DNA of 60,114 nt from contig NZ_FORI01000013.1 of assembly GCF_900113965.1 (NCBI RefSeq), positions 1 through 60,114 on the forward strand, written 5' to 3'. The notes under the pieces were generated by a model that saw only the letters and a program-made list of their open reading frames with translations, did no database searches and was not told the origin of the DNA. A program made the position numbers and the translations under genes. How positions within the stretch are numbered: the first letter of the stretch is position 1; each line of letters starts with the position of its first letter. Shown in pieces: positions 33,639 through 41,908 of this stretch. This DNA comes from Treponema bryantii (lineage in GTDB: Bacteria > Spirochaetota > Spirochaetia > Treponematales > Treponemataceae).

Positions 33639-34937
33639 ATGAAAAAACTTTTTTTACCTTTTGTTTTTTTATTCTCCCTTCTCCTCACTTCCTGCAGCGA
33701 CAAGGTTATGGGCTACTCTGTGGTTCTCTGGACTATTCCTGAGCAGCAGATTAAGAGCGGCGATATTGTGCCGGTTTACATCAAATCAAATATTTCCCAT
33801 GTTTATGTAATTGGAACTGAGAGCGGTGAAAAGATTGAGGTTGCGCTCTGGCAGCTTACTGATCCTGTAAAAAAAGGGAAGGTTAAAAATGTTGCTGCAA
33901 AATATGCTGATAATGCGGCAACCTACGCAAGCGTAAAACTCGACGGACTTCCTTGCCGTGCCGAGCCGGTGAATACTGCAAAGCAGGTGTACCGCCTTCG
34001 CAAGGGTGAAGTTATTAAGATTTTGTACAAGGGAAATGGTCAGGCTCCTATGGCGGGAAAAACTGCGCTCGAGGGCGACTGGTACCGCATTCTTACTGAT
34101 GATGGAACTATGGGCTGGTGCTTCTCTTACAATCTGAATCTTTATGAAACTGATGCTGCCGGCCAGCGTATTGGTGGTGCAGAGATTGTTGTAGAAGAAG
34201 AGGCTGATGACCGCTGGAAGGTTATTACTTCAAACACCTGGTATCCGGATTATTTCCGCACTATGATTGATGGCGGTAATATTGACCTTTCTCTGATTCA
34301 TCCTCTTTATAAATTTACTATTGATGAAGAGGGCAAGAAGGTTTCTCTGAATACAAGTGAGATTCACGAGAGCTGGGACTACGACGGCTTTACAAAGACT
34401 GATGAAAATGAGTACTCGCTTAACGGCATCTCTATGAAAATCATCTACCGCCGTTCTAACTACATTGTTCTTCGCTATACAGATTCAAGCGGTAAGCCTC
34501 AGGACTTGAACTTTGTTACTCTTTCTGAAAGTGTTGCTGATATTGTAAACGCAGAAAAGACTCGCCGTACTCAGGCTTATATGCAGATCTGGTCTCATGG
34601 CCCGATTTTCTCTAGTTCCAGCTATGGTAAGATTTCTTTCAATGAAGATGGCACTTTCCGCTGGACTGGCTTTAAGCTGCTGGTTCCTTCTGTTATTGAT
34701 GCGGGAACTAAGAGTACGGGATCGGCCTCGGTTAAGTATTCGCTTTCTAAAGATCTGGCCGCTTCTTATGATGGTGTTCTTACTATGAAGTTTGATGGAA
34801 TGAGCCGCGAAGTAAACTTCCTCTACAAGCTGGAAGATGGCGCTTTGCGTCTTGAAGATACAACGGGTGCAAGTTTCAGCGGCAGTCAGCTCAAGAGCCG
34901 TGGCGTGAGCCCGGTTATTGTTTACATGAAGAAATAA
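33639..34937 (+). CDS. SH3-domain lipoprotein
   Basis: The 432-residue protein has a type II signal peptide, MKKLFLPFVFLFSLLLTSCSD (lipobox LTSC, Cys near 19). An SH3b-like domain occupies about residues 90-165 (YASVKLDGLPCRAEPVNTAKQVYRLRKGEVIKILYKGN...GDWYRILTDDGTMGWCFSYNL). The C-terminal half is rich in beta-strand and binds nothing I recognise. Treponemes commonly carry such envelope lipoproteins. It follows thyX by 6 bp, so it may be co-transcribed. Confidence 0.8.
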   Translation: MKKLFLPFVFLFSLLLTSCSDKVMGYSVVLWTIPEQQIKSGDIVPVYIKSNISHVYVIGTESGEKIEVALWQLTDPVKKGKVKNVAAKYADNAATYASVKLDGLPCRAEPVNTAKQVYRLRKGEVIKILYKGNGQAPMAGKTALEGDWYRILTDDGTMGWCFSYNLNLYETDAAGQRIGGAEIVVEEEADDRWKVITSNTWYPDYFRTMIDGGNIDLSLIHPLYKFTIDEEGKKVSLNTSEIHESWDYDGFTKTDENEYSLNGISMKIIYRRSNYIVLRYTDSSGKPQDLNFVTLSESVADIVNAEKTRRTQAYMQIWSHGPIFSSSSYGKISFNEDGTFRWTGFKLLVPSVIDAGTKSTGSASVKYSLSKDLAASYDGVLTMKFDGMSREVNFLYKLEDGALRLEDTTGASFSGSQLKSRGVSPVIVYMKK

Positions 34938-34947
34938 ACATTGCGCG

Positions 34948-34974
34948 CGGTGGTTGAGCCTGTCGAAACCATCG
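34948..34974. repeat. Dispersed palindromic repeat (GGTTGAGCCTGTCGAAACC)
   Basis: CGGTGGTTGAGCCTGTCGAA plus AACCATCG, in the gap before the ABC-F gene. One mismatch in the closing arm. Confidence 0.85.
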
Positions 34975-34990
34975 TTTATCAGGATTACAA

Positions 34991-36946
34991 ATGGCATTTG
35001 TTCAATTCTCCCAGGTCTCCCTTGCTTTCGGCGACCGGGACATCCTTAAAAACGTAACTATAAATCTCCAGACCGGCTCCAAGGTTGCCCTCACTGGTGC
35101 AAATGGAGCGGGTAAATCTACTCTCATAAAAGTTCTGGCTGGTCTTGTTCCTCCTGATGGTGGAAGCCGCGCGGTGCAGAAAGACTGCCGCATTGCTTAT
35201 TTGCCTCAGAGCGGCCTCACTCACCATGGCTGTACTCTTCGCGAAGAAGCCGACAAGGCATTTGAGTTCGGCTACGAGATGCAGCGACGTATCGACGAGA
35301 TTGGTTCGCAGCTTGAAGCGGGGCAGGGGAATACCGACGCCCTCGTTTTGCAGCAGGCAGAGCTGATCCAGAAGCTTGATGATTCTGGCTGGCACAGACG
35401 TGAGGCTATGGCTGAATCAGTTTTGCTTGGTCTTGGTTTTGCACGTTCTGATTTTGACCGTGATACAGCCGAGTTCTCCGGCGGATGGCAGATGCGTATT
35501 GCTTTGGCTAAGGCATTGATGCAGGGGCCTGATATCCTTCTTCTCGACGAACCTACAAACTATCTTGATATTGAAGCGCGAAGCTGGCTTGAACAGTTCC
35601 TGCAGAATTTTAAGGGCGGCTTTTTGCTTGTCAGCCATGACCGCTATTTTCTTGATGTTACGATTAACGAAGTTTACGAGCTTTTTAATGGGGACTTGAA
35701 GCGTTACCCAGGAAACTTTTCGCACTACGAAAAAGTGCGCGAGGTTGAGCTTAAAACTCTGATTGCCGCTTATGAGCAGCAGCAGGAAGAAATCAACAAG
35801 CTTGAAGATTTTATCCGCCGCTTCGGCTACAAGGCAACTAAGGCAGCTCAGGCTCAGGAATACATGAAAAAACTTGAGAAGATGGAACGAATCGAAATTC
35901 CTGAATCTCTTAAGAAAATCCACTTTAGCTTTCCGCCGGCTCCACACAGCGGCCGCCTGGTTATGAGACTTCATGATATTACGAAGTCTTATGATGGCGC
36001 GCACAATGTCTTGGACAAGCTTGAGCTCACTCTTGAAAACGGCGAGCGCCTTGTTGTTGCAGGACGTAACGGCGCGGGTAAATCTACTTTACTGCGTATT
36101 ATTGCCGGCGAGGATTCTAGTTTCACTGGTGAGGTTGTTCCGGGGGCTGGCGTAAAAGTTGGTTACTTCTCTCAGGATAACGCGGAAACTATTAAAGGTA
36201 AGGAAACAATTTTAGATTACCTCGAGGCAAGAGCGCCGCTTGAGCTTATTCCGAAATTACGTGATATGCTTGGCGCATTCCTGTTCCGCGGTGATGATGT
36301 ATATAAATCTCTGGATGTATTGAGTGGTGGAGAGAAGAGCCGCATTGCATTGCTGCAGCTTCTTTTGAGCCCGGTTAATCTTCTTGTTCTCGATGAACCT
36401 ACAAACCACCTCGATATCCATTCAAAGGACGTTCTGCTTCAGGCCTTGCGCGGCTTTGGCGGCACAGTAATCTTCGTAAGCCATGACCGCGGATTTATTG
36501 AGCAGCTTGCCACAAAAGTCCTGCACCTCGAACACGGCACCTACAAATATTTCGTAGGCGGCTACGAGTTCTACATGGAGCAGATGGAAAAAAATACGGT
36601 GGTTGAGCCTGTCGAAACCACCGCAGCCGGCAGCAAATCTCAGAGTTCCGCGGTGGTTTCGACAGGCTCAACCACCGTAAGCACCGAGAAATCTCAACTT
36701 TCCTGGGAAGAACAAAAACGCCTAGACGCCGAACGCCGCAAAATCGAAAAAGAAGTGGCCCGCCTCGAAGCCAAAATCACCGAACTCGAATCCAAAAAAT
36801 CCGAGCTCGAAAACCGCATGGCCGACCCCGCTGTCTACTCCAACGGCGAAAAAGCCAAATCCGTCCAGCGCGACATCGAGTCCGTCACCAAAGAAATCGA
36901 CGAAGTCACCGCCCAGTGGGAAGCCGCCGCGGAGAGGCTTGGATAG
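34991..36946 (+). CDS. ABC-F family ATPase (Uup/EttA-type)
   Basis: This 651-residue protein has two ABC domains and no membrane segment. Domain 1 has GANGAGKST (Walker A), FSGGWQMRIALAKAL (signature) and LLLDEPTNYLD; domain 2 has GRNGAGKST, LSGGEKSRIALLQLL and LVLDEPTNHLD. The charged inter-domain linker of ABC-F proteins is at about 245-310. The C-terminal coiled coil (about 570-650) resembles Uup/YdiF-type ribosome-associated factors. Between domain 2 and the coiled coil, residues about 536-563 are encoded by two copies of a dispersed repeat in opposite orientation (VVEPVETT and VVSTGSTT). The frame is kept, so the protein should be functional. Confidence 0.92.
   Translation: MAFVQFSQVSLAFGDRDILKNVTINLQTGSKVALTGANGAGKSTLIKVLAGLVPPDGGSRAVQKDCRIAYLPQSGLTHHGCTLREEADKAFEFGYEMQRRIDEIGSQLEAGQGNTDALVLQQAELIQKLDDSGWHRREAMAESVLLGLGFARSDFDRDTAEFSGGWQMRIALAKALMQGPDILLLDEPTNYLDIEARSWLEQFLQNFKGGFLLVSHDRYFLDVTINEVYELFNGDLKRYPGNFSHYEKVREVELKTLIAAYEQQQEEINKLEDFIRRFGYKATKAAQAQEYMKKLEKMERIEIPESLKKIHFSFPPAPHSGRLVMRLHDITKSYDGAHNVLDKLELTLENGERLVVAGRNGAGKSTLLRIIAGEDSSFTGEVVPGAGVKVGYFSQDNAETIKGKETILDYLEARAPLELIPKLRDMLGAFLFRGDDVYKSLDVLSGGEKSRIALLQLLLSPVNLLVLDEPTNHLDIHSKDVLLQALRGFGGTVIFVSHDRGFIEQLATKVLHLEHGTYKYFVGGYEFYMEQMEKNTVVEPVETTAAGSKSQSSAVVSTGSTTVSTEKSQLSWEEQKRLDAERRKIEKEVARLEAKITELESKKSELENRMADPAVYSNGEKAKSVQRDIESVTKEIDEVTAQWEAAAERLG
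36596..36678. repeat. Two dispersed repeats, inverted to each other, inside the ABC-F gene
   Basis: Copy 1 (36596-36624) reads GGTTGAGCCTGTCGAAACC; copy 2 (36650-36678) is its reverse complement. Both keep the reading frame and encode low-complexity linker residues. Confidence 0.9.
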
Positions 36947-36955
36947 GAGATAATT

Positions 36956-37663
36956 ATGGAAGCAGCACTTTATCTTATTCCCGTAACTCTCGGTGAAACT
37001 GAAATCTCTCAGGTTTTGCCGCCTTATAATCATGATATTATCGTAGGGATCAAACATTTTATCGTAGAAAATATCCGTTCGGCACGACGCTTTTTGAAGA
37101 AAACTGAAAAGGCGATTGATATTGATGAACTGACTTTTTATGAATTGAACCGCCATACCGACCGTAAGTTTATCGGCGAGTTTCTGGAGCCTCTCAAAAA
37201 AGGCCAGCCGGTTGGAATCATCTCCGAGGCGGGCTGCCCTGCAATTGCGGATCCTGGCGCCGACGTGGTTGCAATTGCCCAGCAGCGCGGCTATAAGGTT
37301 GTGCCGCTTGTTGGCCCTTCTTCTATTATAATGTCTGTTATGGGAAGCGGCTTCAACGGACAGAGCTTTGCGTTTAACGGCTACCTGCCGGTTGAAGTTC
37401 CTCAGCGAATCAAGGCTCTTAAAAAACTGGAACAGAAAGTTCAGAACGAAAATCAGACTCAGCTTTTTATTGAAACTCCATACCGCAATGCCAAGATGAT
37501 TGAAACAATTTTGAATGCGCTCAATCCTAAAACAAAACTGTGCATTGCAGCCGGCATCACTTGCGTCGAGGAATATATCAAGACCCGCACAGTAGCCGAG
37601 TGGAAAAAAGAGAAACTGCCGGAACTCGGAAAAATCCCGGCAATTTTCGTAATAGGAAAATAA
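36956..37663 (+). CDS. RsmI-like SAM-dependent methyltransferase (tetrapyrrole methylase fold)
   Basis: This 235-residue protein has LYLIPVTLGE at the start, GIISEAGCPAIADPGADVVAIAQQRGYKVVPLVGPSSIIMSVMGSGFNGQSFAFNGYLPVE at about residues 83-142, and FIETPYRN near 163. This is the RsmI/TP_methylase pattern with SEAGCPAIADPG for SDAGTPGISDPG. RsmI 2'-O-methylates C1402 of 16S rRNA; this shorter divergent form may have another substrate. TAGGAGATAATT is the ribosome site, 9 bp after the ABC-F stop. Confidence 0.8.
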   Translation: MEAALYLIPVTLGETEISQVLPPYNHDIIVGIKHFIVENIRSARRFLKKTEKAIDIDELTFYELNRHTDRKFIGEFLEPLKKGQPVGIISEAGCPAIADPGADVVAIAQQRGYKVVPLVGPSSIIMSVMGSGFNGQSFAFNGYLPVEVPQRIKALKKLEQKVQNENQTQLFIETPYRNAKMIETILNALNPKTKLCIAAGITCVEEYIKTRTVAEWKKEKLPELGKIPAIFVIGK

Positions 37664-37747
37664 GGAAATAACCTATCCATCCGAACGATATCCCAGATCT
37701 TTACCTGACATCCTAAAACTTTACCCGTCATGCTGAAGTTCTGCCAT

Positions 37748-37802
37748 GTATTACCTATCATGTATTACCTATCTTTACCCTAGGCCAATATTCCATTATA
37801 TT
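37748..37802 (+). promoter_or_regulatory. Amino acid ABC operon promoter with repeated GTATTACCTA
   Basis: GTATTACCTA occurs at 37748-37757 and 37762-37771 (14-bp period), immediately upstream of a TTTACC -35-like hexamer (37774-37779). A TATATT -10 (37797-37802) follows at 17 bp. The same 10-mer, inverted, lies inside the promoter of the binding-protein gene at 41918-41927, so a shared regulator is likely. The -10 ends 6 nt before the permease ATG, again suggesting a leaderless transcript. Confidence 0.6.
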
Positions 37803-37808
37803 GTAACA

Positions 37809-38468
37809 ATGGATATTGCTTTTATTCAAAAAGTATTACCGATGTATCGGGAAGCGGCAGCCCTTACGCTCAAACTTGCTCTCATCGGAATTCTTTTATC
37901 CCTTGTTCTGGGGCTGGCCTGCGCGCTCGTAAAATATTTTAAGGTACCCGTGTTGCGACGCATCGTCGGAGCATACATCGAGCTCTCGCGCAACACACCG
38001 CTTTTGATTCAGCTCTTCTTCCTTTACTTTGCCTTTCCGCGAATGGGAATCAAACTCAGCTCAGTTCAGTGCGCCATCATCGGCCTTACCTTCCTCGGAG
38101 GCTCTTACATGGAAGAAACCTTCCGTTCCGCCCTTGAATCAGTTTCCAAAATCCAGATAGAAAGTGCCCAGTGCATCGGCCTCACACCGCGACAGGTTAC
38201 ACAGTACGTAATTTTGCCACAGGCCGTTTCAGTTTCAATTCCGGGCTTCTGCGCAAACGTGATGTTCATGATTAAGGAGACCTCTGTGTTCTCTGCCGTT
38301 GCGCTTGCCGACCTGATGTACGTTGCAAAAGATTTAATCGGACTTTACTACAAGACAGAAGAGTCGCTGCTGTTGCTGTGCCTCGCTTACTTTATTCTTC
38401 TTTTGCCAATTTCACTGATTGCGGCATTTGCCGAAAGGAGGCTGCGCTATGCCCAGTTCGGACGTTAG
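37809..38468 (+). CDS. Polar amino acid ABC transporter permease 1
   Basis: This 219-residue permease of the HisMQ family has about five membrane helices, the N-terminal YREAAALTLKLALIGILLSLVLGL, ELSRNTPLLIQLFFLYFAFP near residue 63 and the EAA-type loop SAQCIGLTPRQVTQYVILPQAV near 120. It forms the channel with the next permease. ATG 37809 lacks an SD and lies next to a -10 element. An in-frame ATG at 37746 would read through the operator repeats and is rejected. Confidence 0.88.
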   Translation: MDIAFIQKVLPMYREAAALTLKLALIGILLSLVLGLACALVKYFKVPVLRRIVGAYIELSRNTPLLIQLFFLYFAFPRMGIKLSSVQCAIIGLTFLGGSYMEETFRSALESVSKIQIESAQCIGLTPRQVTQYVILPQAVSVSIPGFCANVMFMIKETSVFSAVALADLMYVAKDLIGLYYKTEESLLLLCLAYFILLLPISLIAAFAERRLRYAQFGR

Positions 38469-39156
38469 TATGTTAGACGCAATCAGACAGGCTTTCGGCG
38501 TACTTACAATGGGAACCAACACCTTGCGCCTTCTCGGCGGCCTTTGGGTAACCGTGTGGATCGCCCTCGTGTCAGTTGCATTTTCAATTGTGCTCGGATT
38601 TTTATTCGGCATGCTGATGACCGTGAAGAACCGCGTCATCAAAACCATCTGCCGAATCTACCTTGAGTTCATGAGAATCATGCCGCAGATGGTTCTGCTC
38701 TTTCTCGCTTATTACGGCCTGACCCGCATGTTCAACATTTCGCTCAGCGGAGAAGCAGCCAGCATCCTCGTGTTCACACTCTGGGGAACCGCCGAAATGG
38801 GAGACCTCGTCCGTGGCGCCCTCGAAAGCGTACCGAAACATCAGTACGAAAGCGGGCGCGCAATCGGGCTCACAGAGCGTCAGATTTTCTTCTACATCAT
38901 AATTCCGCAGACCCTGCGCCCGCTCCTCCCGCTGTCCATGAACCTCATCACTCGCATGATAAAAACCACCTCGCTCGTAGTTTTCGTCGGCGTAATCGAA
39001 GTCGTAAAAATTGGTCAGCAAATCATAGAAGCAAACCGCCTTACCGTGCCCACTGCCAGCATCGCAGTCTACTTCGTAATTTTTATGATGTACTTCTTCG
39101 TCTGCTGGATTTTGAGCTTAGCGGCAAGAGCGGTGGAGAAGCGACAGAAGAAGTAA
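38449..39156 (+). CDS. Polar amino acid ABC transporter permease 2
   Basis: This 235-residue second HisMQ-type permease has LLGGLWVTVWIALVSVAFSIVLGFLFG, LEFMRIMPQMVLLFLAYYGL near residue 70 and the EAA loop SGRAIGLTERQIFFYIIIPQTLRPL near 132. The strong ribosome site AAAGGAGG before ATG 38449 lies within the end of permease 1 (20-bp overlap), indicating coupled synthesis of a heterodimeric channel. Confidence 0.88.
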   Translation: MPSSDVSMLDAIRQAFGVLTMGTNTLRLLGGLWVTVWIALVSVAFSIVLGFLFGMLMTVKNRVIKTICRIYLEFMRIMPQMVLLFLAYYGLTRMFNISLSGEAASILVFTLWGTAEMGDLVRGALESVPKHQYESGRAIGLTERQIFFYIIIPQTLRPLLPLSMNLITRMIKTTSLVVFVGVIEVVKIGQQIIEANRLTVPTASIAVYFVIFMMYFFVCWILSLAARAVEKRQKK

Positions 39157-39238
39157 CGGTGGTTGAGTAGGCCGAAGGCCGTATCGAAACCTAATACTAT
39201 TGAGAATCCGTTAAAAAACGAGCCGAAAGGGTCGTTTT
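39157..39238. repeat. Repeat variant and GNRA hairpin before the ATPase gene
   Basis: A variant of the GGTTGAG...CGAAACC repeat (39157-39192, with GTAGGCCGAAGGCC in the centre) is followed by the hairpin AAAACGAGCC-GAAA-GGGTCGTTTT (39215-39238, one mismatch). No T-run follows, so it may be a processing or stability hairpin rather than a terminator. Confidence 0.6.
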
Positions 39239-39265
39239 AGGATTATCCATTAAAAGGAGATTCAA

Positions 39266-40021
39266 ATGCCATTACTTGAATTAAAGAATATAAAGAAATC
39301 TTTCGACCAGAACGTAATTCTCAAAGACCTTTCCCTCACCGTAGAGAAGGGCGAAGTCATCGTAATTCTCGGCCCGTCCGGCTGTGGTAAATCAACCTTG
39401 CTTCGCTGTATCAACGGCCTTGAGACAATTCAGGGCGGCGAGATTCTCCTCGATGGCGAAGTAATTTCCAACCGCAAAAAAGACATGCACCTCATCCGCC
39501 AGAAAATCGGAATGGTGTTCCAGAGCTACGACCTGTTCCCGCACCTTACCGTAATGAAGAATCTCCTTCTTGGTCCAAAGCATGCTCACGAAATGAACTT
39601 CAACATGGACGAGGTTCAGAAAGAAGCCGTAGCCTGGCTTGACCGCGTTGGCCTCGCCGATAAGAAAAACGCCTACCCACGCCAGCTCTCGGGCGGCCAG
39701 AAGCAGCGCGTGGCAATTGTCCGCATGCTCTGTATGCACCCGGAAGTTATGCTCTTTGACGAAGTCACTGCCGCCCTCGATCCGGAAATGGTTCGCGAAG
39801 TTCTTGACGTAATGATGGACCTCGCCAATGATAAAAAGACCATGCTCATCGTAACCCACCAGATGCAGTTCGCCCGCGCAGTTGCAGACAAAATTGTCTT
39901 CATGGACGCCGGCGAGATTGTAGAAATCAGCACCCCAGAAGAATTCTGGACTAATCCAAAAACTGAGCGTGCCAAAAAGTTCCTGAGCAACTTTGAATTT
40001 GAAAGCCGCAAGAAGAATTAA
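39266..40021 (+). CDS. Polar amino acid ABC transporter ATPase
   Basis: This 251-residue GlnQ/HisP-type ATPase has GPSGCGKST (Walker A, near 38), the Q-loop VFQSYDLFPHLTV near 90, the signature LSGGQKQRVAIVRML near 147, VMLFDEVTAALDPEM (Walker B, Val-Thr replacing the usual Pro-Thr) near 167 and the H-loop VTHQM near 205. It energises the two upstream permeases. AAAAGGAGATTCAA precedes ATG. The usual binding-protein gene is 1.95 kb downstream beyond the nuclease-like element. Confidence 0.92.
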   Translation: MPLLELKNIKKSFDQNVILKDLSLTVEKGEVIVILGPSGCGKSTLLRCINGLETIQGGEILLDGEVISNRKKDMHLIRQKIGMVFQSYDLFPHLTVMKNLLLGPKHAHEMNFNMDEVQKEAVAWLDRVGLADKKNAYPRQLSGGQKQRVAIVRMLCMHPEVMLFDEVTAALDPEMVREVLDVMMDLANDKKTMLIVTHQMQFARAVADKIVFMDAGEIVEISTPEEFWTNPKTERAKKFLSNFEFESRKKN

Positions 40022-40050
40022 TTTTGCAACCTGGAGCGAGGTGCAGCTGG

Positions 40051-40435
40051 GCCCGCCGAATGCCTGAAACTACAAAATTGCAGGCCCACGGCATAGTTCC
40101 AGGGCACCGGTGGGCCCGCGAAAATGGAATTCGGGCCAATTCGCGGGCTGGGCTTCTGCTTAAATAAAGCGGGGCGGCCTGCTGAATTAGAAAAATGTGT
40201 TTTTAGCGGGCTTTGTGCGGGATGGTGCTACAGGGAGTGAGCCTGCTATTTTTGCGGAATCCGTGTTTTAGCAGGCTGGCGTGAAGTCAGCGAGCTTGCG
40301 GCGGGCCTGCTTAAACACAAAAATCGACATTTAGCAGGCCCTGTAGAAATTCACACTAGCCCGGCAGGCCCGCGAAATGTCTTAATATTCAAAATAGCAG
40401 GCTTCGTTACTTTTCTTGTGTGGTGAGTGGCCTGC
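40051..40435. repeat. Periodic palindrome array, 3' side of nuclease-like gene 1
   Basis: Six full units start at 40051, 40114, 40177, 40241, 40305 and 40368; a seventh left arm (GCCTGC, 40430-40435) touches the nuclease stop codon. Period is 62-64 bp. Each unit is 35 bp (one is 36) with arms GCCYGC and GCRGGC and a 23-nt interior; gaps are 27-29 bp. Interiors tend to begin TAAA/GAAA and end ATTTTA. Both the interiors and the gaps differ within the array, but units 1-4 match units of the array on the other side of the gene. Confidence 0.92.
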
Positions 40436-41253
40436 TAAAGCAAAAATTTTTTAATCAAGTTTTCTACATACCTGGGGTTCAGGGGGCAGTCCTGGGTTTC
40501 CATTGTAATTATTAGATTTTTACCGGGGTATATATGATTTTCGCCGTAAATAAGCAGTTTGCCGGCGGCGTTTGTGGAGTACTCGGGGTCGTCCATCTTG
40601 CCAAAGTGTTCCCAAATAAATTCCTGACGTGTGCGGACATTTAAGCATAAGAAATCGGGATAGAAGTTGCCGTTTTTTTTCAAGTTCAGAGGATATTCGT
40701 AGCGATACGGAACGCCGCAGTGTGTAAGGATGTCGGAGATTATTATTTCTGACTTGGAGCGTACTCGTTCTCCGCGTGCTGTGGTGATGACCGGGGCATC
40801 GGCGGCAAAGGGGCGGCTTTCCCACTGGACATTTTGCCAGACTTCTATGTACTGGGTGTCTGTGAGTGTTACTGGAGTTATAAGCTTTTGCCGCGCAGGG
40901 CAGAGCCTTGAATAGAGTTCGGAAATATTTTTCTCTGAGAGATGGAGAAGTTTTTCCAGAAGGGTCAGCTGGCGCTTCAGAAGTTTAATTACTTTTTCGT
41001 CGTAGTCTTTTTGCGCCAGCTGACCTGCAAGGGCCGCCTGTGAGACGGGAAGGTAAACGCCTCTTGGTTTTGAACTGCTGGTACAATGGTAGAACTGGAT
41101 GCGGCGGCCGCCGTTTTTCTGTTCTATTCGAAGGTGGCCGGATGGGGTGCCTTTCTTGGCTTTAAGTTTTAGTGTGAGCAGATTGTGTAGTTCAAGGCGG
41201 CGGGCCTTGAGCTGTGGCGTGAGAGTGTCTGGCGATAAGAGTTCATAATTCAT
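40435..41253 (-). CDS. PD-(D/E)XK nuclease-like protein, copy 1
   Basis: This 272-residue protein belongs to no family I can name. The N-terminal half is helical and basic (QLKARRLELHNLLTLKLKAKKG; LAQKDYDEKVIKLLKRQLTLLEKLL). The C-terminal half has VRSKSEIIISDIL (E169), YRYEYPLNL, YPDFLCLNVRTRQEFIWEHFG (D200, E211, E215-H216) and KNLIITMET, the order of a PD-(D/E)XK nuclease core with the Lys replaced by a W-E-H segment. ATG 41253 is fixed by GAGGAGAAAG upstream and by its paralogue at 57411-58229, also 272 residues. An upstream in-frame reading runs into the array. It sits between the ATPase and binding-protein genes of one transporter, so it looks inserted. Confidence 0.75.
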   Translation of the reverse strand: MNYELLSPDTLTPQLKARRLELHNLLTLKLKAKKGTPSGHLRIEQKNGGRRIQFYHCTSSSKPRGVYLPVSQAALAGQLAQKDYDEKVIKLLKRQLTLLEKLLHLSEKNISELYSRLCPARQKLITPVTLTDTQYIEVWQNVQWESRPFAADAPVITTARGERVRSKSEIIISDILTHCGVPYRYEYPLNLKKNGNFYPDFLCLNVRTRQEFIWEHFGKMDDPEYSTNAAGKLLIYGENHIYPGKNLIITMETQDCPLNPRYVENLIKKFLL

Positions 41254-41311
41254 TTTCTTTCTCCTCTGAGGCCGCCTGGCGGCCATTTTGGGCTGGCACG
41301 GTATTGTGGCG

Positions 41312-41726
41312 GCCCGTTTTTCGGTGAATTCGGAGATTTTGCAGGCTGTAGCACGTGGGGTGTGAGGCGCTGGAGCCTGCGAAATCGGCGAAACTTTAAG
41401 TTGGCGGGCTCGGCGCACTTGTGCGCCGGGCGGGCGGGCCCGCGGAAATGGGATTCCGGCTAATTAGCGGGCTGTGCTTTTGCTTAAGTAAAGCGGGACG
41501 GCCTGCTGAATGAGCAAAGTGTGTTTTTAGCAGGCTATGTGCGAGCTGCGGCGACTGGAGGTGAGCCTGCTATTTTGCGAAATCTGTGGTTTCGCGGGCC
41601 TGGACGAAGGCTGGAAGAGGGCAGTGGGGCCTGCTAAATGCCTGAAACTACAAAATAGCAGGCCCGCAGCATGATCCCAGGGCGCTGGAGGGCCCGCTGT
41701 TTGGAGAACTCTGAGTTCCAGCAGGC
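41312..41726. repeat. Periodic palindrome array, 5' side of nuclease-like gene 1
   Basis: Seven full 35-bp units start at 41312, 41375, 41438, 41501, 41565, 41629 and 41692, with a period of 63, 63, 63, 64, 64 and 63 bp. Arms are GCCYGC/GCRGGC (first unit GCCCGT). A right-arm-like GGCGGC at 41278-41283 falls in phase before the first unit. Units 2, 3, 4 and 6 by position (41438, 41501, 41565, 41629) correspond to the left-array units at 40114, 40177, 40241 and 40051, including the gap sequences. Nothing else is seen between the array and the binding-protein promoter except AT-rich sequence. Confidence 0.92.
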
Positions 41727-41908
41727 CCCGCTGCTCCTTTCCACAACTTTCTATTATATATAATTGCTTTAATATTCGATTTTTGACAAAAATTCTAAAA
41801 AAATCTTCAGAAAATTTAAAAAAAAGCGGAAGAAAGCTGCGGAAAGGGCTTTTTGGAGATCTCGGATGCGGGGTAACGCCCAAAACATAACAAAACATAT
41901 TATACCTA

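Noticed and set aside
39215-39238. Rho-independent terminator before the ABC ATPase gene
   Set aside because: The hairpin has no T-run and the ATPase must be expressed with its permeases; a processing hairpin is more likely.
41254-41418. N-terminal extension of nuclease-like protein 1 (to 41418)
   Set aside because: It translates palindrome-array DNA, lies upstream of a good ribosome site, and the paralogue has no such extension.
40051-41726. CRISPR array
   Set aside because: Only 6-bp arms recur; the 23-nt interiors are not conserved repeats, the units alternate arm orientation and no cas gene is near.
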